A stretch of DNA of 64,000 nucleotides from contig MDYQ01000139.1 of NCBI GenBank assembly GCA_003024175.1, positions 1 through 64,000 on the forward strand, read 5' to 3'. Positions 35,844-47,781 of the stretch are shown one piece after another. This DNA comes from Planoprotostelium fungivorum (taxonomy: Eukaryota > Evosea > Variosea > Cavosteliida > Cavosteliaceae). Position 1 is the first letter of the stretch; each line of letters starts with the position of its first letter. The notes under the pieces were generated by a model. That model did not search any database. It was not told where the DNA came from and saw only the letters and a program-made list of their open reading frames with translations. Made by a program: the position numbers and the translations under genes.

Positions 35844-36758
35844 GTTATCGTTGCTGTTGCTCGTTCTGTGTTCTACGGGGTGTGATGTTCGACCACCCGT
35901 TATTGTGCTGCCACATGTGACAGGGCAACGATAAAGGAGTAGCCGTACGAGCCTCCTTAACGCATGGAAATTCGAATTCTGTTGACGATAGCCATCACGC
36001 GTCCCTCTGTTGCCGGGTCACGGCCTCTTATCTCGGCCGACCTGTCATCCAATATGCTCAAGTACAGCCTGCGGCAAGTACGTTGCCGCTGAACACAGAA
36101 CCGGAACGAATTTGGGTTTCTCAAATCTCGGCACCAGACTCCTCGGTACTTCCGACTGGCAGGTTGCGCAGATAGACATGACAGGCGGGTAATAGGAGTT
36201 CAATGATTGAAAGCGGGACATCGAGCAGCAAAGATAGATCTCATAAAGTAGCCGCATGTACAGCGTAACACAGGTACCGGCGCAAAACTAGAGCCAGGAA
36301 TCGTTCAAAATGACCTGCCAAGGAGTCAGCGTGACGCAGTTTCACGCCTATTATCAATGAAAGAGATGCACCTCTGTCGAGCAATAATCATATGTGTCGG
36401 GGGTATTGTTGATCACCTTTTTAAAAGTACGTTGAGAAGATGAGCATCGGGAGGACACCGATATTGTCATTAAATTCCTAAAATGTCATAAATGAGAGTA
36501 CTTCCAAGATTTCGATGGGATCACACCTGTTGCGTGAATTAATACGCCATGTAGTGATGTTGCTTCAGAGATGACGGACACAACGTTTCACCGTTAAAAC
36601 AAGGGGTCAGAACGGAATGGATTAATGAATGGATACGAAGCATGCTCCCTGATTGTGATTGAAGATCATCACCACACTCCGATGATCCGTTCGCTTGGGC
36701 CAAAATATTGGGACGGAGATGATGATCTCGATGTTTCGCGACAAGCATCACGATCAAA
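35844..36758. other. Gene-poor stretch
   Basis: About 0.9 kb shows no coding exon I can support on either strand. Base texture differs from the coding areas (few TGATGA or TCATCA runs). It contains the promoters of orphan A and of the isoaspartyl peptidase gene. Confidence 0.45.
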
Positions 36759-37912
36759 ATGACACTAGCTATTGCGATTCACGGAGGAGCCGGTGTGGTT
36801 TCGAGAGACATATCAGATCAAGTCAGACAGGAGTATATCGAAGGTCTTTCTACTGCATTACGAAAAGGTTGGGAGGTCCTTCAGAGTGGAGGAAGTGCAG
36901 TCGATGCTGTGGAAGCTTCTGTAGAATCTCTGGAAGGTGAGATGTGCACAGCATATCACGAATCATTGATATATGATTCAAAGACTGCCCTCTATTCAAT
37001 GCAGGCAGAGGATCCGTCTTCACGTCATCCGGAACACACGAAATGGACGCCTCCATCATGGACGGAAACGGTCTTCGTTGTGGCGCCATAGGAGGTGAAG
37101 AACTTTCACTTTCGCATGCATCATACTCTATAGGTGTATCGACCGTTCGTAACCCCATCCGTTTGGCCAGGAAGGTCATGGACAATTCACCTCATGTCTT
37201 CTTCGCTGCAGCTGGTGCAGAAGCCTTTGCGAGAGAGCAGGGATTCGACATCACACCCGTCGAACACTTCTACACGAAACACAGACACGATCAGTTGCAA
37301 GATGCAAAGAGGTGATTGATGCCTGCGATCATGTGACGCCTCTAACTGATTCCTCAGACGTCAAACGGTGGAGCTCTCTGAGAGCGAATTGAAGGGGAAG
37401 GAGGTGTCCAATTACAATAAAGGTACGGTGGGAGCTGTGGCTCTGGACTCTCGTGGTAATCTCGCTGCTGCCACTTCGACCGGTGGTATGACCAATAAAA
37501 AGGCGGGAAGGATTGGAGACAGCCCCATCATAGGTACGACCTCTTCATCGACATGTCGTGATCTGATGGAACGTGTAGGTGCCGGTACTTACGCAGCCAA
37601 CGGAGTCGCTGCAGTCAGTGCCACAGGTCTGGGGGAGCAGTTCATCCGTCACGCCGTATCACACTCCATCATCGCCGCGATGGATTACGGTAAGATGACT
37701 CTCCGAGAGGCCTGTGACGATGTCGTGCACAAGGTGAAACATTTTCCATCTCTAAAGGAGGTTGAACGTGAGAACAGAGGTTGAACGAAGGAGATGGAGG
37801 TGTCATCGCGTTGAACGCCGAGGGGGAGGTATACATGCCCTACAATAGCGAGGGAATGTTCAGAGCGTCCATCACATCGAATTCAAACGAAGTGGTGAAG
37901 ATTTGGGAATAA
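36759..37912 (+). CDS. Isoaspartyl peptidase / L-asparaginase (Ntn-hydrolase)
   Basis: This enzyme cleaves isoaspartyl dipeptides and asparagine after self-cleavage before a threonine. The N-terminal alpha chain has [32 protein letters not shown] and [19 protein letters not shown]. The nucleophile is the Thr of [17 protein letters not shown] near 37.42 kb, followed by [20 protein letters not shown] and the glycine-rich [13 protein letters not shown]. The C-terminus ends [11 protein letters not shown]. Five short introns. The TAA stop at 37910-37912 is part of AATAAA. Length, about 310 residues, is normal. All catalytic elements look intact. Confidence 0.9.
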
Positions 37913-38098
37913 AAACATGTTACTCTTTAGATGTGAACTCTTCATCTAGATGATGAATCAGTATCGTGGATTTGATATAGCACCTGGTTGCTTGCCTTGA
38001 GCATGGAAAGTAAAAGTTTTAAAATTGATCTTTGATTGACATATCCAGTACTACAACGAGATCTCACCTCATCCCTCGACAACATCACCATCATCACC

Positions 38099-38805
38099 AT
38101 GTCTGTGGTGAAGCGCGTGGGAACAGAGTATGCTATGACCTATCTGGCTCAGTTGGCGTTACATCCTCTTCGAACAAAGGTAAGCCAGATCGAATATGTG
38201 ACATCAAAGGTGATCTTCATTTAGGCCATCACTGGAGCCATCACGGCGGGTACAGGGGACCTCTTGGGTCAGCTGGTATGGCCTCGTCTGGTCAGAAAAG
38301 ATACGACCAAGAAACTTCCTTCCTTCAATTGGAGACGCTCAGCGACCTTCATCGTCTATGGAATGATCATTTCCAGCTATGTTCATTTCTGGTATCAGCT
38401 TCTTGATCGCATCTCGAGGGTAAAGTTCCACAACTGGATGACATTATCATCTAACTCCCATGGCAGGGACGTAAAGGTGCCGTATTGCTCAGAATCATCT
38501 TGGACCAAGCCATCTCTGCCCCCCTCACCAACTCGTTTTTCGTCCTCTTTGTGAGCATCTGCTCTGGCTATTCCTTCGATGCAGCTCTGAAGAGAACAAA
38601 AGAAGTTGTCCCTGAGCAGCTCGTTCAACACTGGAGATTGTGGATTCCCGCACAGTACATCAACGTGATCATCCATCATCATCACATGATGCTGATTTCG
38701 TCTCAGTTTAAACACGTTCCACCACCACTTCGCGTATTGTTTGGAAACTTTGTGGCTCTGTTCTGGAACACTTATCTCTCGATCCGAAACAACAGTAGAA
38801 AATAA
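38099..38805 (+). CDS. Mpv17/PMP22-family membrane protein
   Basis: This small four-helix membrane protein belongs to the peroxisomal/mitochondrial inner-membrane Mpv17-PXMP2-Sym1 family, whose members form or regulate channels. It starts MSVVKRVGTEYAMTYLAQLA and continues with AITAGTGDLLGQLVWPRLV, YGMIISSYVHFWYQLLDR and LRIILDQAISAPLTNSFFVL. The family signature near the C-terminus is QHWRLWIPAQYIN joined across an intron to FKHVPPPLRVLFGNFVALFW and NTYLS. The TAA stop lies inside an AATAAA. Four introns; about 180 residues as usual. Confidence 0.88.
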
Positions 38806-39652
38806 ATTGTAATCATCCTCATTGGCTTTCTGATCGACAACACACGATGATGCAGACACCATCGTAGACACGATGAGAGTTCCTCACATCTATGCGGTCT
38901 ACGTAAATGCTGCAGCATCCACGTGCGGACACAGCCCACGGCACGTCTTTCGAAGCTCTACCTACATTTCGACGGCTTGTCCCTTGTCTTTATGCATCAC
39001 CTGTAATCTATGGCACGTGACAGCGGTACCACACAACTCGCGCACCTGGTGAGTATTCATACAGCCCACGACGCAAGTAAGTGCCCTCCCACGGCGTCAT
39101 TCTTTGACGTGAGAGCACCAACTGCACGAAATCTACATACATCAGTCCTATCACCGCATAAATATCCCAGCAGGAGCACTCGCTTGAATTGCCAGAGAAA
39201 ATTGGTGGACCTGGCTGCACCGCCCTGGTACAGAAGCAGGTGGTGGATACTTATAATTTCAACACAACTCGGACAGAGATGAAGGAGAAGAACTTGAAGG
39301 AAGAAGAGCATGAAGTAGAATGACAGAGAAACCTGATCGGGTTCTTCTATCTCTCGACATCGATTGAGAGACGGAAGAACAGAGAAGGTCTCGGGTCTTC
39401 TCTTAACTGCACTCAAGATGGTCGTGAACACCGCTTACCCCGACGTGATGTATGAAGACACCATCTCTCTCTGATATCCAATCAGGAGATCGCCAGACAA
39501 GTGATGATGCACTGGCAATCGTTCATAAAGAATCGATAGTATTGACGGTTCCACTCATCTCAACCTCGCATATACATGAACTCATTCTCTACGACAGAAC
39601 ACTCCAGTCTATGCTCTGTTGGTGTTGGTGTATTCACATTTATACACTTGCT
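38806..39652. other. Intergenic, at most a doubtful small gene
   Basis: A minus-strand frame from 39431 (VFTTILSAVKRRPETFSVLP) might splice into frames ending near 39008 (YAVIGLMYVDFVQLVLSR), but no set of splice sites convinced me and no domain is visible. Otherwise nothing is recognised here. Confidence 0.3.
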
Positions 39653-40161
39653 TTAGCAGCTGCTGCTGCATCCAGGGGCGTTGCCCTTTCGAGTGAGAGT
39701 GGCTACGCACGAGGGCCAGCTGCCACCCATGGACACGTCCACGACGTCTTTCGCGTTGGGAGGGTGTGCTCCGCAGTAAAAGGGGTTGTTCAACTGGATG
39801 CTGCCGCAGTCGCCCTGATTGAAGACCAGCTGCATTCCTGCATTGTCGGGGTTGGTGCAACCTCCCTCATTTCCACAGCATCTACAATACATTCCGTTCT
39901 CTTGGATGCCGAGCCCCATCGCTCCAATGCGACCACCGTCGACGAGAACCGATTGACCTGATGATAATGTTAGCCGATCATACGATCCACCGTGTGATGG
40001 TTTCTATCACCTTCGTCCAGATTCTGTTGAGAGTTATCCGAGTAGAAGAGCTTGAGGGTGGGATAATTTCTTCCTGGGCATGGTGCCACATTATTGACGA
40101 GCTTGAGGTTCCATGCGGCAACACAGGCGAAGAGAGCGACGAGGACAAAGACCTTGTTCAT
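39653..40161 (-). CDS. Small secreted cysteine-rich protein
   Basis: I do not recognise the family. The start at 40161 gives a clear signal peptide (MNKVFVLVALFACVAAWNLK). One intron near 40.0 kb joins to GQSVLVDGGRIGAMGLG. The mature part carries about ten cysteines, including MYCRCCGNEGGC, QLVFNQGDCGSIQL, NPFYCGAHPPNAKD and a terminal GCSSSC. The protein is about 120 residues. Cys density and size suggest a disulfide-stabilised extracellular domain. Role unknown. Confidence 0.65.
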
Positions 40162-40992
40162 CGTGCGAGAACTTGAAAATGGACACGCTCAAAGATGATC
40201 GACTCACGAAGAGGACAACGAAGATTGACACGACACCCGCCGGCGGAAAGTTCGATGGCTTTGTCCCTTTGTGTGAACCCTGGACAATGACTATGGAGAT
40301 TGGGGCCCCAATCTGTGGTGGCAGTCTCGTAATAGTATCAATAGAAGTCGGGACATTGATGCAGACTCTCTTTATGAACATTCATCGTTTCTTCGTCGTT
40401 TGTTGCCGTGTCAAAATCGTTTGCTCTTCGTTCGTGTCGTTATTTCGGCAGTTGACCCTCATCTTCCATCTTCTACATGCCTCCTCGCGTGTCATCCGAG
40501 TGGTCCAGAGTTCGTGTCGTTTCGATGGTGTCGTGGTGTTGAGACGTCGTGGTGTCGAGGTGTCTCCTCTTGTTCAGAACAGAACTCTCCCCTTCGCTTG
40601 CTCTTTCTCTCACATGATTCACTACTTTCGTAGGGTGATCTAAAGTGCTCAGCACGGGTGGTTGCTGTTCTCTTGCCAGAAGAACTATGTCTATCGGCTC
40701 CTCTAATCCGAAGCCTTCGTTCGGCTGGTAGGGTCAGCCGAAACTTGAAACCTGTCACCTATGTGAGGTATGAGAGCCCTTTAAGAGGTTATGGTGGCTG
40801 TCATCGATCGGATGACCGATCCCAAACGGTTGGTTTTTTGACAGTTCTAGGCCAATTTTCTCCCAACGATCTCGGTCAAACGAGTCAACGTCAGGCCATC
40901 TCACTGCTATACGTATACCATCATCAAACGAAGTTTTCCGTTCACCCTCTTCAAGGAACGATGTTTTCAGACCAACAAGCACACAAACTCAT
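40162..40992. other. Intergenic, no gene seen
   Basis: No convincing coding sequence is seen. A perfect 8-bp hairpin (ttcggctg / cagccgaa) lies at 40720-40742. The long plus-strand open frame over 40113-40643 overlaps the secreted gene and has no protein-like features. Confidence 0.4.
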
Positions 40993-43342
40993 TTATTTGG
41001 TCAAGTGAAGTCTGTCTTTTACACCGTGCGTGTTGCCGTGGTATTCTAAATAAAAGTTGTTCTTGTCTACGGTGACGGTGCTGAAGCCGTGCTCGGATGT
41101 ATCGACAAACTCGCTGTACTCGGGAGCCTCAGTGGCCAAGTTGGTGGACAGACCGAAGCCGGCGTTGCCGACGACAAAGTGAACGGGGCCGCTGCCGCAC
41201 TTCTCGTTGTTGACGTGGCAGGATCTCTGGTAGCTGTGGTGGTGGCCCCAGAAACAGACATCAACCTGACGAAAGATATCAGATGATGTGATGATGATGT
41301 GATGCTCTCACGTTGTTTTGAACTAGAATGGGCTCCACGTGTCTTCTCAATTGAACGGCCACGGTCAAATCACCTTCTCCCGTCAGCCAAAAACAATAAA
41401 TCGAAATAAAATGTCGTCCGATCGACTTTCTTCTCACCGTCAGGTTGCTCCCATCCATCACTGTCGATGTACATGGGACGATGACCAGAGAAGAAGACCC
41501 AGGGAGTTAAAGAGCGATCGACAGACTCCAAATCTTTCTTGATCCAATCGTTCTGCACGGAGCCTACCTGTCTCCGTCAGGCTCTTCACTTTGAAGGCGT
41601 GTCACTCACTTGAAACGGATGCTCGGTGGACATGGTTACAAAGTGGACTGGACCCATATCGAAAGAATACCAAGGCTGATCCCTCCCAGAAGTTGGCATG
41701 AGAAACCTTCCATGAGTCACGATCATCACGATGAGAAAGATTTCGTCTGATGATGATGAAGATCGTTCACCTCTTTTCGTATGGGATACCACATTCACCG
41801 CCACTGTCTGTGACGTTGATGGTGATGTCGTTGATCCAGTCTCTCTCGTGGTTGCCTGGCAACGTCATCCAGGGAACAGCCTCGGCAACCGGCCTGATCT
41901 GTTCCAGGAACTCGTCCCACTGTCTCCATCAGCGTTTCGTTCGAATGAAATGTCCCACCTGAGCGGAGTATCCCACTGCGTATGCTACGTCTCCGACGTG
42001 TAAGACGAGGTGAGCGTCACCCTTGGCAACGACCTTTCTGATATTTTGCGTGGTCAACCAAGGAGCATTGTCTTCTCCCCAATGTTCCGTCGAATTATCC
42101 GTCTCGTATTTACCCAGATCTGTGTGGACGTCAGATTCAATCAGATTCAGATTAGATTTCGAGTCGAAATCTCGTGGAAATCTGCACCTCCTATGGCGAT
42201 GAACTGGAGGGTCTGATCGGCATCAGCACCGTGGGGAGCGATGAAGGAAGCCTCGCGACTGTATCCATTCTTTGTGCCTGGTGGGGTCAGGAGTGTCTCG
42301 TTGTAGATTGGACTCACCTCCGTAGGTGTAGTAGTACTTCTTACCGGGGATGAGGTTGGTGATGACGGCTGATTGTAGATATCCAGGGTTCTTCCAGCCC
42401 CAATCTGTGGCGGGAGAGCCACACAGATCTGATCGCGGTCATCGATCATGATGATGATCGAGATGATGTCTCACCATTGGCCGCATAAGTGTCTGGCTTC
42501 GCGATGACTTTCCTGGAATATCTCTGAGAGGCACCACCGAGACGGACGTACTGCAGCATGTCATCGACAATGTCGAAAGATGGGATGAATGTGCACCTGT
42601 CCATTCTTCACGCTGCCCGAGGCCCAGCTGATTCTAACTTCTCCCTTCTTACCGGTCACGGCGATGTGTCCCTGATTGGGCTCATCGAGATTGGAGAAGG
42701 TGATTACGTTGGAACGTCCTCCAAAGGCCAGATGGCTCTTCTCCCAATCGTATTCGTTGGAGGCTGTGGTCGTTCAATCATGGATGTTTGTATCGTTGGA
42801 CTATTACCATTCTTGTAAAAGTAGAAGACGACATCGGAGTGAAGGTTGACGAGATTGATATGTATCGTCGCCGAGCCGCTGGTGAGGTAAGAGGAGTCGA
42901 AGTATTGAGCGGACTACATTATGTCAATCCAACAGAATCACATTGCCGTCTAAATGGCGCTCACCAAGAACTTGACGGGGGAAGACTTGGCTGGGTCGGC
43001 CGTCGCCGGTGAGTACACGGCAATGATGTCAGTTATGGAAGGGTCTGTGACTCCGGATAATTTGATGGTAGCCACATCACCAGAAGAATTGAGAACCAAT
43101 GGCTGTAGAGGATGAGTCCAGTTGTTCGCGTTGCGAGGAGAAAACTCACTGAAGCAGAGAGGTTGATGGAGGTGTCCATTGCCTTCTGGTGCTTCTGAAG
43201 GGGCTCACGTATGTCCATAAGAGGGTTGTGGCTCTTGTGCGCCGTGCATGATGCAACCAGGGCGAGTAGCAACAGACAAGAGAACCTAAATATGTCACGA
43301 CACGTTTCCTCTATCCAGAGAGGGTTCCCCTCACCTCGTCAT
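40993..43342 (-). CDS. Purple acid phosphatase (secreted metallophosphoesterase)
   Basis: The start at 43342 (MTR) splices after eight bases into a signal peptide ([15 protein letters not shown]). A long N-terminal beta domain follows, then the dinuclear metal-binding phosphatase domain. Its motifs run in order: [12 protein letters not shown] (about 42.0 kb), [12 protein letters not shown] (about 41.87 kb), [11 protein letters not shown] (about 41.49 kb) and [11 protein letters not shown] (about 41.24 kb). This is the set found in plant- and animal-type purple acid phosphatases, which hydrolyse phosphomonoesters in acidic compartments or outside the cell. About ten introns; one at about 41.4 kb carries the AATAAA/ATTTTATT motif. 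The TAA stop lies inside AATAAA. It is head-to-head with the M20 gene, 100 bp away. Confidence 0.88.
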
Positions 43343-43442
43343 GATGTTGGTTGTTATGGAAGACTGCCGTTTTGTGATGGACACCATTTGTCACCTCTAC
43401 AACGCAAAATTAATCATATCACGACAAACTCACACCATCATC

Positions 43443-45305
43443 ATGGAACACAACGACATCGTACAACTGAAAGAGACAGGATGCAGGAAAATTGATGCTC
43501 ACATGACTGATTTAGAATCACTGAGTCGAAAGGTGATGGACGCATTGACCCAATGCACCATTTTCAATGTACAACAGATCCATGCCAATCCTGAATTGGC
43601 TTATGAAGAACATAACACCAGCAATCTTCTGTCAGACTTTCTACAATCACACGGATTCCAGGTATGATCCAAAGCACACCTCATCCTTCTGACACAGCAT
43701 CACAGGTCGAGAGACAATATTGTGGCCTAAAGACTGCCTTTCGTGCAACGGCAGGTGTCACACTGCCCACCGCCTCCATCATTCCAATCATTATAATCAG
43801 GTAGAGGACCACCGACCATCGCGGTGATGTCTGAGATGGATGCTCTACCCGAAGTCGGTCACGCCTGCGGACACAATCTCATCGCCGTAGCCGGTGTGGC
43901 GACTGGTCTGGGAGTTAAGGTGAGCCATTTTGCGCACGATTGAACTCTCAATCATCGGATGTGTAGGCCATCTTGGAGGAATCCGGACACAGTGGGACCA
44001 TCGTTGTATTGGGAACACCTGCAGAAGAAATTGGAGGAGGCAAGGTGATGACTCATCGAATCGAAATCATCTCATCATCATTTCATCACAGACCGCTTCT
44101 CTATCTACGATGTCCGACTGAGTGACGAACAGTGTGATCTGATCCGAGCGGGTGCATTCAAAGACATCGATGCAGGCATGATGGTCCATCCGGGCAACAA
44201 CAGTCTTGCCCATTACACCTCCCTGGCTGTAACCGAAATCCACGTGACTTTTCACGGCAAATCCGCCCACGCCGCCGCGTCTCCCTGGGAAGGGGTAAAC
44301 GCTCTGGTGAGGCAAAACACAAACTCATCGTCTAAACGAAACAGGACGCCGTCATCCTCTCTTTCAATGCGGTGGGCCTCTTAAGACAACAGATCAGACC
44401 GACCGATCGCATCCATGGCATCATCACCCATGGAGGTCATCGTCCAAACGTCATACCCGACAGAGCTTCTGCTTCATTCTTCGTCAGAAGTCCAAGCGGC
44501 AGCGGGTGATTTTGGCGGGAGATTTGAATTTCAAAATTGACAAGAGAAGGGTATTGGAATTGGCCGACAGGGTGAGAGACTGTTTCGAAGGTGCCGCCAG
44601 GGCCACGGGGTGCAGTTTGGAAATTTCGGTGAAGAATTATTGATATCGATCTACAACGATGTAGTGACTCAGGATAGGGAGGTATGGAATACCGAGAGAT
44701 GAACAGCAGTCGATTGATGGCGGAACTCTACACGAAGAACCTTCACTGTTTGGGACTGAATTTGGATCCAGTCGAGGAACAATTGAAGAGAAGAGGAGGT
44801 GAAGATCATCATCACATCATCATCTCATCATCAATTACTATATTATTCATCGTTTCCCTCTTGATCATCTCTCGGTGTCATCACCATCTCCCGTTCGTCC
44901 CATCTCATCGCACCATCATCGACACATCATCTCCTCAACCTTGAACCCATCCCTCTTCTCGTTCCCATGCATGACTTCTTCCTCAGGTAGCACTGACTTT
45001 GGCAACGTGAGTCACGTGATCCCCTGCATCCATCCAAGGTATGCCATCTGCGACGACACCAACATCCATTCGAAAGAATTCGCCTCACAAGCGACCACCG
45101 ATAGAGCCCACGCAGAGACCTTCCGGGTGAGGCACGAACATTCGTGCCACCGGACCTCACACCCCCTCAGGCGGCCAAGGGGTTAGTCATGACGGCCGCG
45201 GACGTCATGCTCATCCCTGGAATCTTGCGCGAAATCGGAGACGAATTTTCTCAGGGGGAGGGTAAGCCTCTTCCCGCCATTCCTGACCCCCACGTACAAC
45301 CTTAA
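43443..45305 (+). CDS. M20-family amidohydrolase (PM20D2 / aminoacylase-1-like-2 type)
   Basis: This zinc peptidase/amidohydrolase has HANPELAYEEHNTS, the zinc ligand block MSEMDALPEVGHACGHNLIA (about 43.85 kb), GTPAEEIGGGK and GMMVHPGNNSLAHY. The dimerisation domain has VTFHGKSAHAAASPWEGVNA and IHGIITHGGHRPNVIPDRAS. The last part is TDFGNVSHVIPCIHPRYAIC, then AAKGLVMTAADVMLIP. These blocks and their order match PM20D2, a cytosolic beta-alanyl-lysine/ornithine dipeptidase. Ten or so introns; the frame closes with TAA at 45303-45305. It is tail-to-tail with NDUFA5, with 64 bases between the stops. Confidence 0.87.
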
Positions 45306-45369
45306 GCGTTGTACATGTAGTGTTTCACACGAATGAAACTTGTCGTTCTACAACGCGACGACTTTTATT

Positions 45370-46117
45370 TCAATTTCTGTCTTCCGGCCTGAGCACGATG
45401 TGTGGAATGTCTGTGACTTCAGGGTCTACGTCCCATGGCTTGTGTTCCAAGAGGAACGGAATGTTCTCCAACTCTTCCTTGGCATCCTCGATAAGAGCTT
45501 CGAGCTGCCCTCCTCCGATCTTGTCTTCGGCGACCTGATGGAAATGAGATGGATGGGAAGATGGATGGACGTTACTTGGTCGTTGGCTTCAGAGTGGATG
45601 ATCTCCAGACGTTGCTTGATGAACCACTCGACTGTCTTTCTGTATTCTGGTGGATGAAATCAATTTGAGAATGAAGGAGGATTCATTACCAGCAGTCTCT
45701 GGGATGAGTTGAAGATCTCTCAGAATCTGCTCGTAAAGCTATATCTCTCAGTTGAGAGTTCGTGAATGGAATGCAAATCACCTCGACCAGCTGCTCTCTG
45801 GCATTGGGGACGACCTTCAATCCAGCGATACCGGTAGATTCTTTCTCCCCAGTCACCTCGTTGAAGATGGCTTGGGTGTTTCGATTGGGCCTTCCCATCT
45901 ACACATTTCTCCAATCAGAATCAGATGGGGAAATGGACGGACTCACATCTAGATCACGAGAGACAAAACGGCGTGGCGTGAACTTGGCCAGAGGGGCCAC
46001 CTGTGAATCATTAAACCAAGCAAATCTCCTTCAACTCACCGACAATAGGTGAGACCTGTTGTGTCGTGGGGCCTTGTTGCGGAGGAGAGAAGGGAGTCTT
46101 CTGGCGTTGGCGAGCAT
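45370..46117 (-). CDS. NDUFA5: NDUFA5-like subunit of mitochondrial complex I
   Basis: The start at 46117 gives an arginine-rich mitochondrial presequence (MLANARRLPSLLRNKA). Exons then encode NEVTGEKESTGIAGLKVVPN, LYEQILRDLQLIPETA, YRKTVEWFIKQRLEIIH, IGGGQLEALIEDAKEELENI and a terminal HKPWDVDP block. They match the ETC-complex-I-subunit region of NDUFA5/B13 (TTGLVGLAV..., LYTKIL..L..IP..A.YRK, GGQ.EE.I.QAE.EL, WKPWE). The subunit is part of the peripheral arm of NADH:ubiquinone oxidoreductase. The stop TGA at 45370 is overlapped by AATAAA. Five introns. A foldback element lies just upstream of the ATG. Confidence 0.85.
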
Positions 46118-46139
46118 GGTGATGTGAGATCAGTTGAGG

Positions 46140-46277
46140 AGCTGATTTGGTTTTTCCGGTTGGTAGTGAAATGGTGCATTGAAGATGGATCACTTCTCTT
46201 CCGACTACTGGTAAATGCACGACAAAAAAATTAGTGATCCAAATGGATGGCCACCAACCAGAAAAACCAAATCAGCT
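46140..46277. repeat. Foldback (MITE-like) element with 25-bp inverted arms
   Basis: The arm agctgatttggtttttccgg... (46140-46164) is mirrored at 46253-46277 with 24 of 25 bases pairing. Nested inside, tggatcact (46186-46194) pairs with agtgatcca (46233-46241). A long stem-loop of about 138 bases results. No clear target-site duplication is visible. It lies between the NDUFA5 start and a tRNA gene. Confidence 0.75.
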
Positions 46278-46432
46278 GTCCGATTGTAGTTGACAACTCT
46301 TTTTTCCAACTTTTTCTATCATTTCGACAGCAGAAGGGACGAACGAGAGACAAAATTCAAAACGATAACGAACAGCAGAGATAGATCAGAATACGATGAT
46401 GTTGTGCAGATGTTCAAAGAGTAAAAAGATAG

Positions 46433-46505
46433 CGCCCACCGGGGGGCTCGAACCCCCGACCACACGGTTAAGAGCCGTGCGCTCTACCGACTGAGCTAGA
46501 CGGGC
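46433..46505 (-). tRNA. tRNA-Lys(CTT), copy 3
   Basis: This copy is identical over 73 bases to the other two tRNA-Lys genes, on the opposite strand, and also shares the gctatcttttt 3' flank. Confidence 0.97.
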
Positions 46506-46573
46506 TAGTGGGTGATGTGGCAGTTTCTCTCTACTGTATGGTTACATAGACAGACGACATAGATGACGTGAGT

Positions 46574-47592
46574 TTAGAAACCATCATCCTCTTCTTCCGT
46601 GGTGGTCTTCTGAGGTTGTCTGGGCATGGATGTGTTGTCGTAGTTTCCAAAGAAGATGCCGATGGTCTTCTGCTGGTACTCATCGATCTCGTGTCCTCCC
46701 TCCGATGCAAAGACCTCCACTCCTTTGAATCCAGATTCTTTCAGATTTTCGAAACTCTCGTTGGCAAGAGAAAAGGGAATCTATTTCGATGTCACTCGTC
46801 ATCTCCAATGCATCGTGTGATCATGAAACAAGATGATGATCACCTTGTCGTCTCGCTGACCGTGAATGCACAAGATCTGCGTCTCCCTGTTTGCACTCTC
46901 TTCTATTTCTCTCTCGAATCCCTTGCGAGATGGTGCATAGCCGTTGCAACACAACATACCACTGAGGACTTCGGGATAGGTGATTCTGTTGATGATGTCA
47001 TTCCACATCATCGCACATCGACTCACCCGGCTAAGGTAGCCAGAGCCCCTCCTTGTTCGTAGCCAGCGAGAATGATGTCTTTGGTCGAAGTGAATCTCTT
47101 CTCTTCTTCGATGAGGTTGTGGATGTATTCCACGCTCTGCAGATCATGTGAGACATTTCAGAGGATCTTTGTCGATGGGCATCATGATGGATGACGAGGA
47201 TTTTGATGAGTAAGATGATGACGTTCACCTGTTTGAGTTGCTTTCCGTCGGTGATCTGATGTGATGCTGCATCGGATGAATACCAGATGGGCTTCTCTGG
47301 TAGAGATTTCTCTTGGAAAATTCCTCTCGGTATGATCATTCGAAAGTACTGAGAGAGGTCAGTTGATGCAAAATGTGATAATGATGGCGTCACCTTTGGC
47401 TTGAAGCTAAGGAACCAGAGCTCTGCAAAGTTCTGTGGAGGCATGTTGTCGCCGTGAATCCAGATGATGGAGCCCATGATCTTTCGTGGAGCGGGTGGAG
47501 ACAAGATGATGGGATCTGCATTCGTTGATCTCTCAGACAGAATGTCTTATCGTGAGAAACTTACATTGTAATGAGGAATGAGGCCTGCCCAT
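46574..47592 (-). CDS. APT/LYPLA-like alpha/beta-hydrolase lacking the serine nucleophile
   Basis: The fold is that of acyl-protein thioesterase/lysophospholipase/carboxylesterase. The first strand and oxyanion loop are IMGSIIWIHGDNMPPQNFAE. The middle contains RMIIPRGIFQEKSLP and PIWYSSDAASHQITDG. The nucleophile elbow is DIILAGYEQGGALATLAG, where family members have GFSQGG. The acid strand is TQILCIHGQRDDK, and VFASEGGHEIDEYQQK holds the histidine. The Ser-to-Glu change at the elbow should abolish normal esterase chemistry; Asp and His remain. The start at 47592 (MGRPHSSLQYP) is inferred from splice phase, and an upstream start is possible. A Glu/Asp tail ends at 46574. Seven introns. Confidence 0.75.
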
Positions 47593-47781
47593 CGGTGTGC
47601 GTGACTGCGATGTGACGTCAGAAGGGATGATAATGGGATTCCCACCATCAGCCGAGGTGCCAGGAGTGTTCTCTGTAGATGTATGGCTCTCTGCATGGTG
47701 TCTGTCTCTTGTGATGCGAAAAAGTTTGTAGACGGTCACGCGAGACAAATCGATCTTACGTATACATCACATCACATCGGC

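Noticed and set aside
40113-40643. Plus-strand frame of 176 codons
   Set aside because: It overlaps the signal peptide of the secreted Cys-rich gene and has no protein-like features beyond being open.
40720-40742. Perfect 8-bp hairpin as a possible structured RNA or terminator
   Set aside because: Too short to support alone; no conserved RNA motif and no neighbouring gene end at this place.
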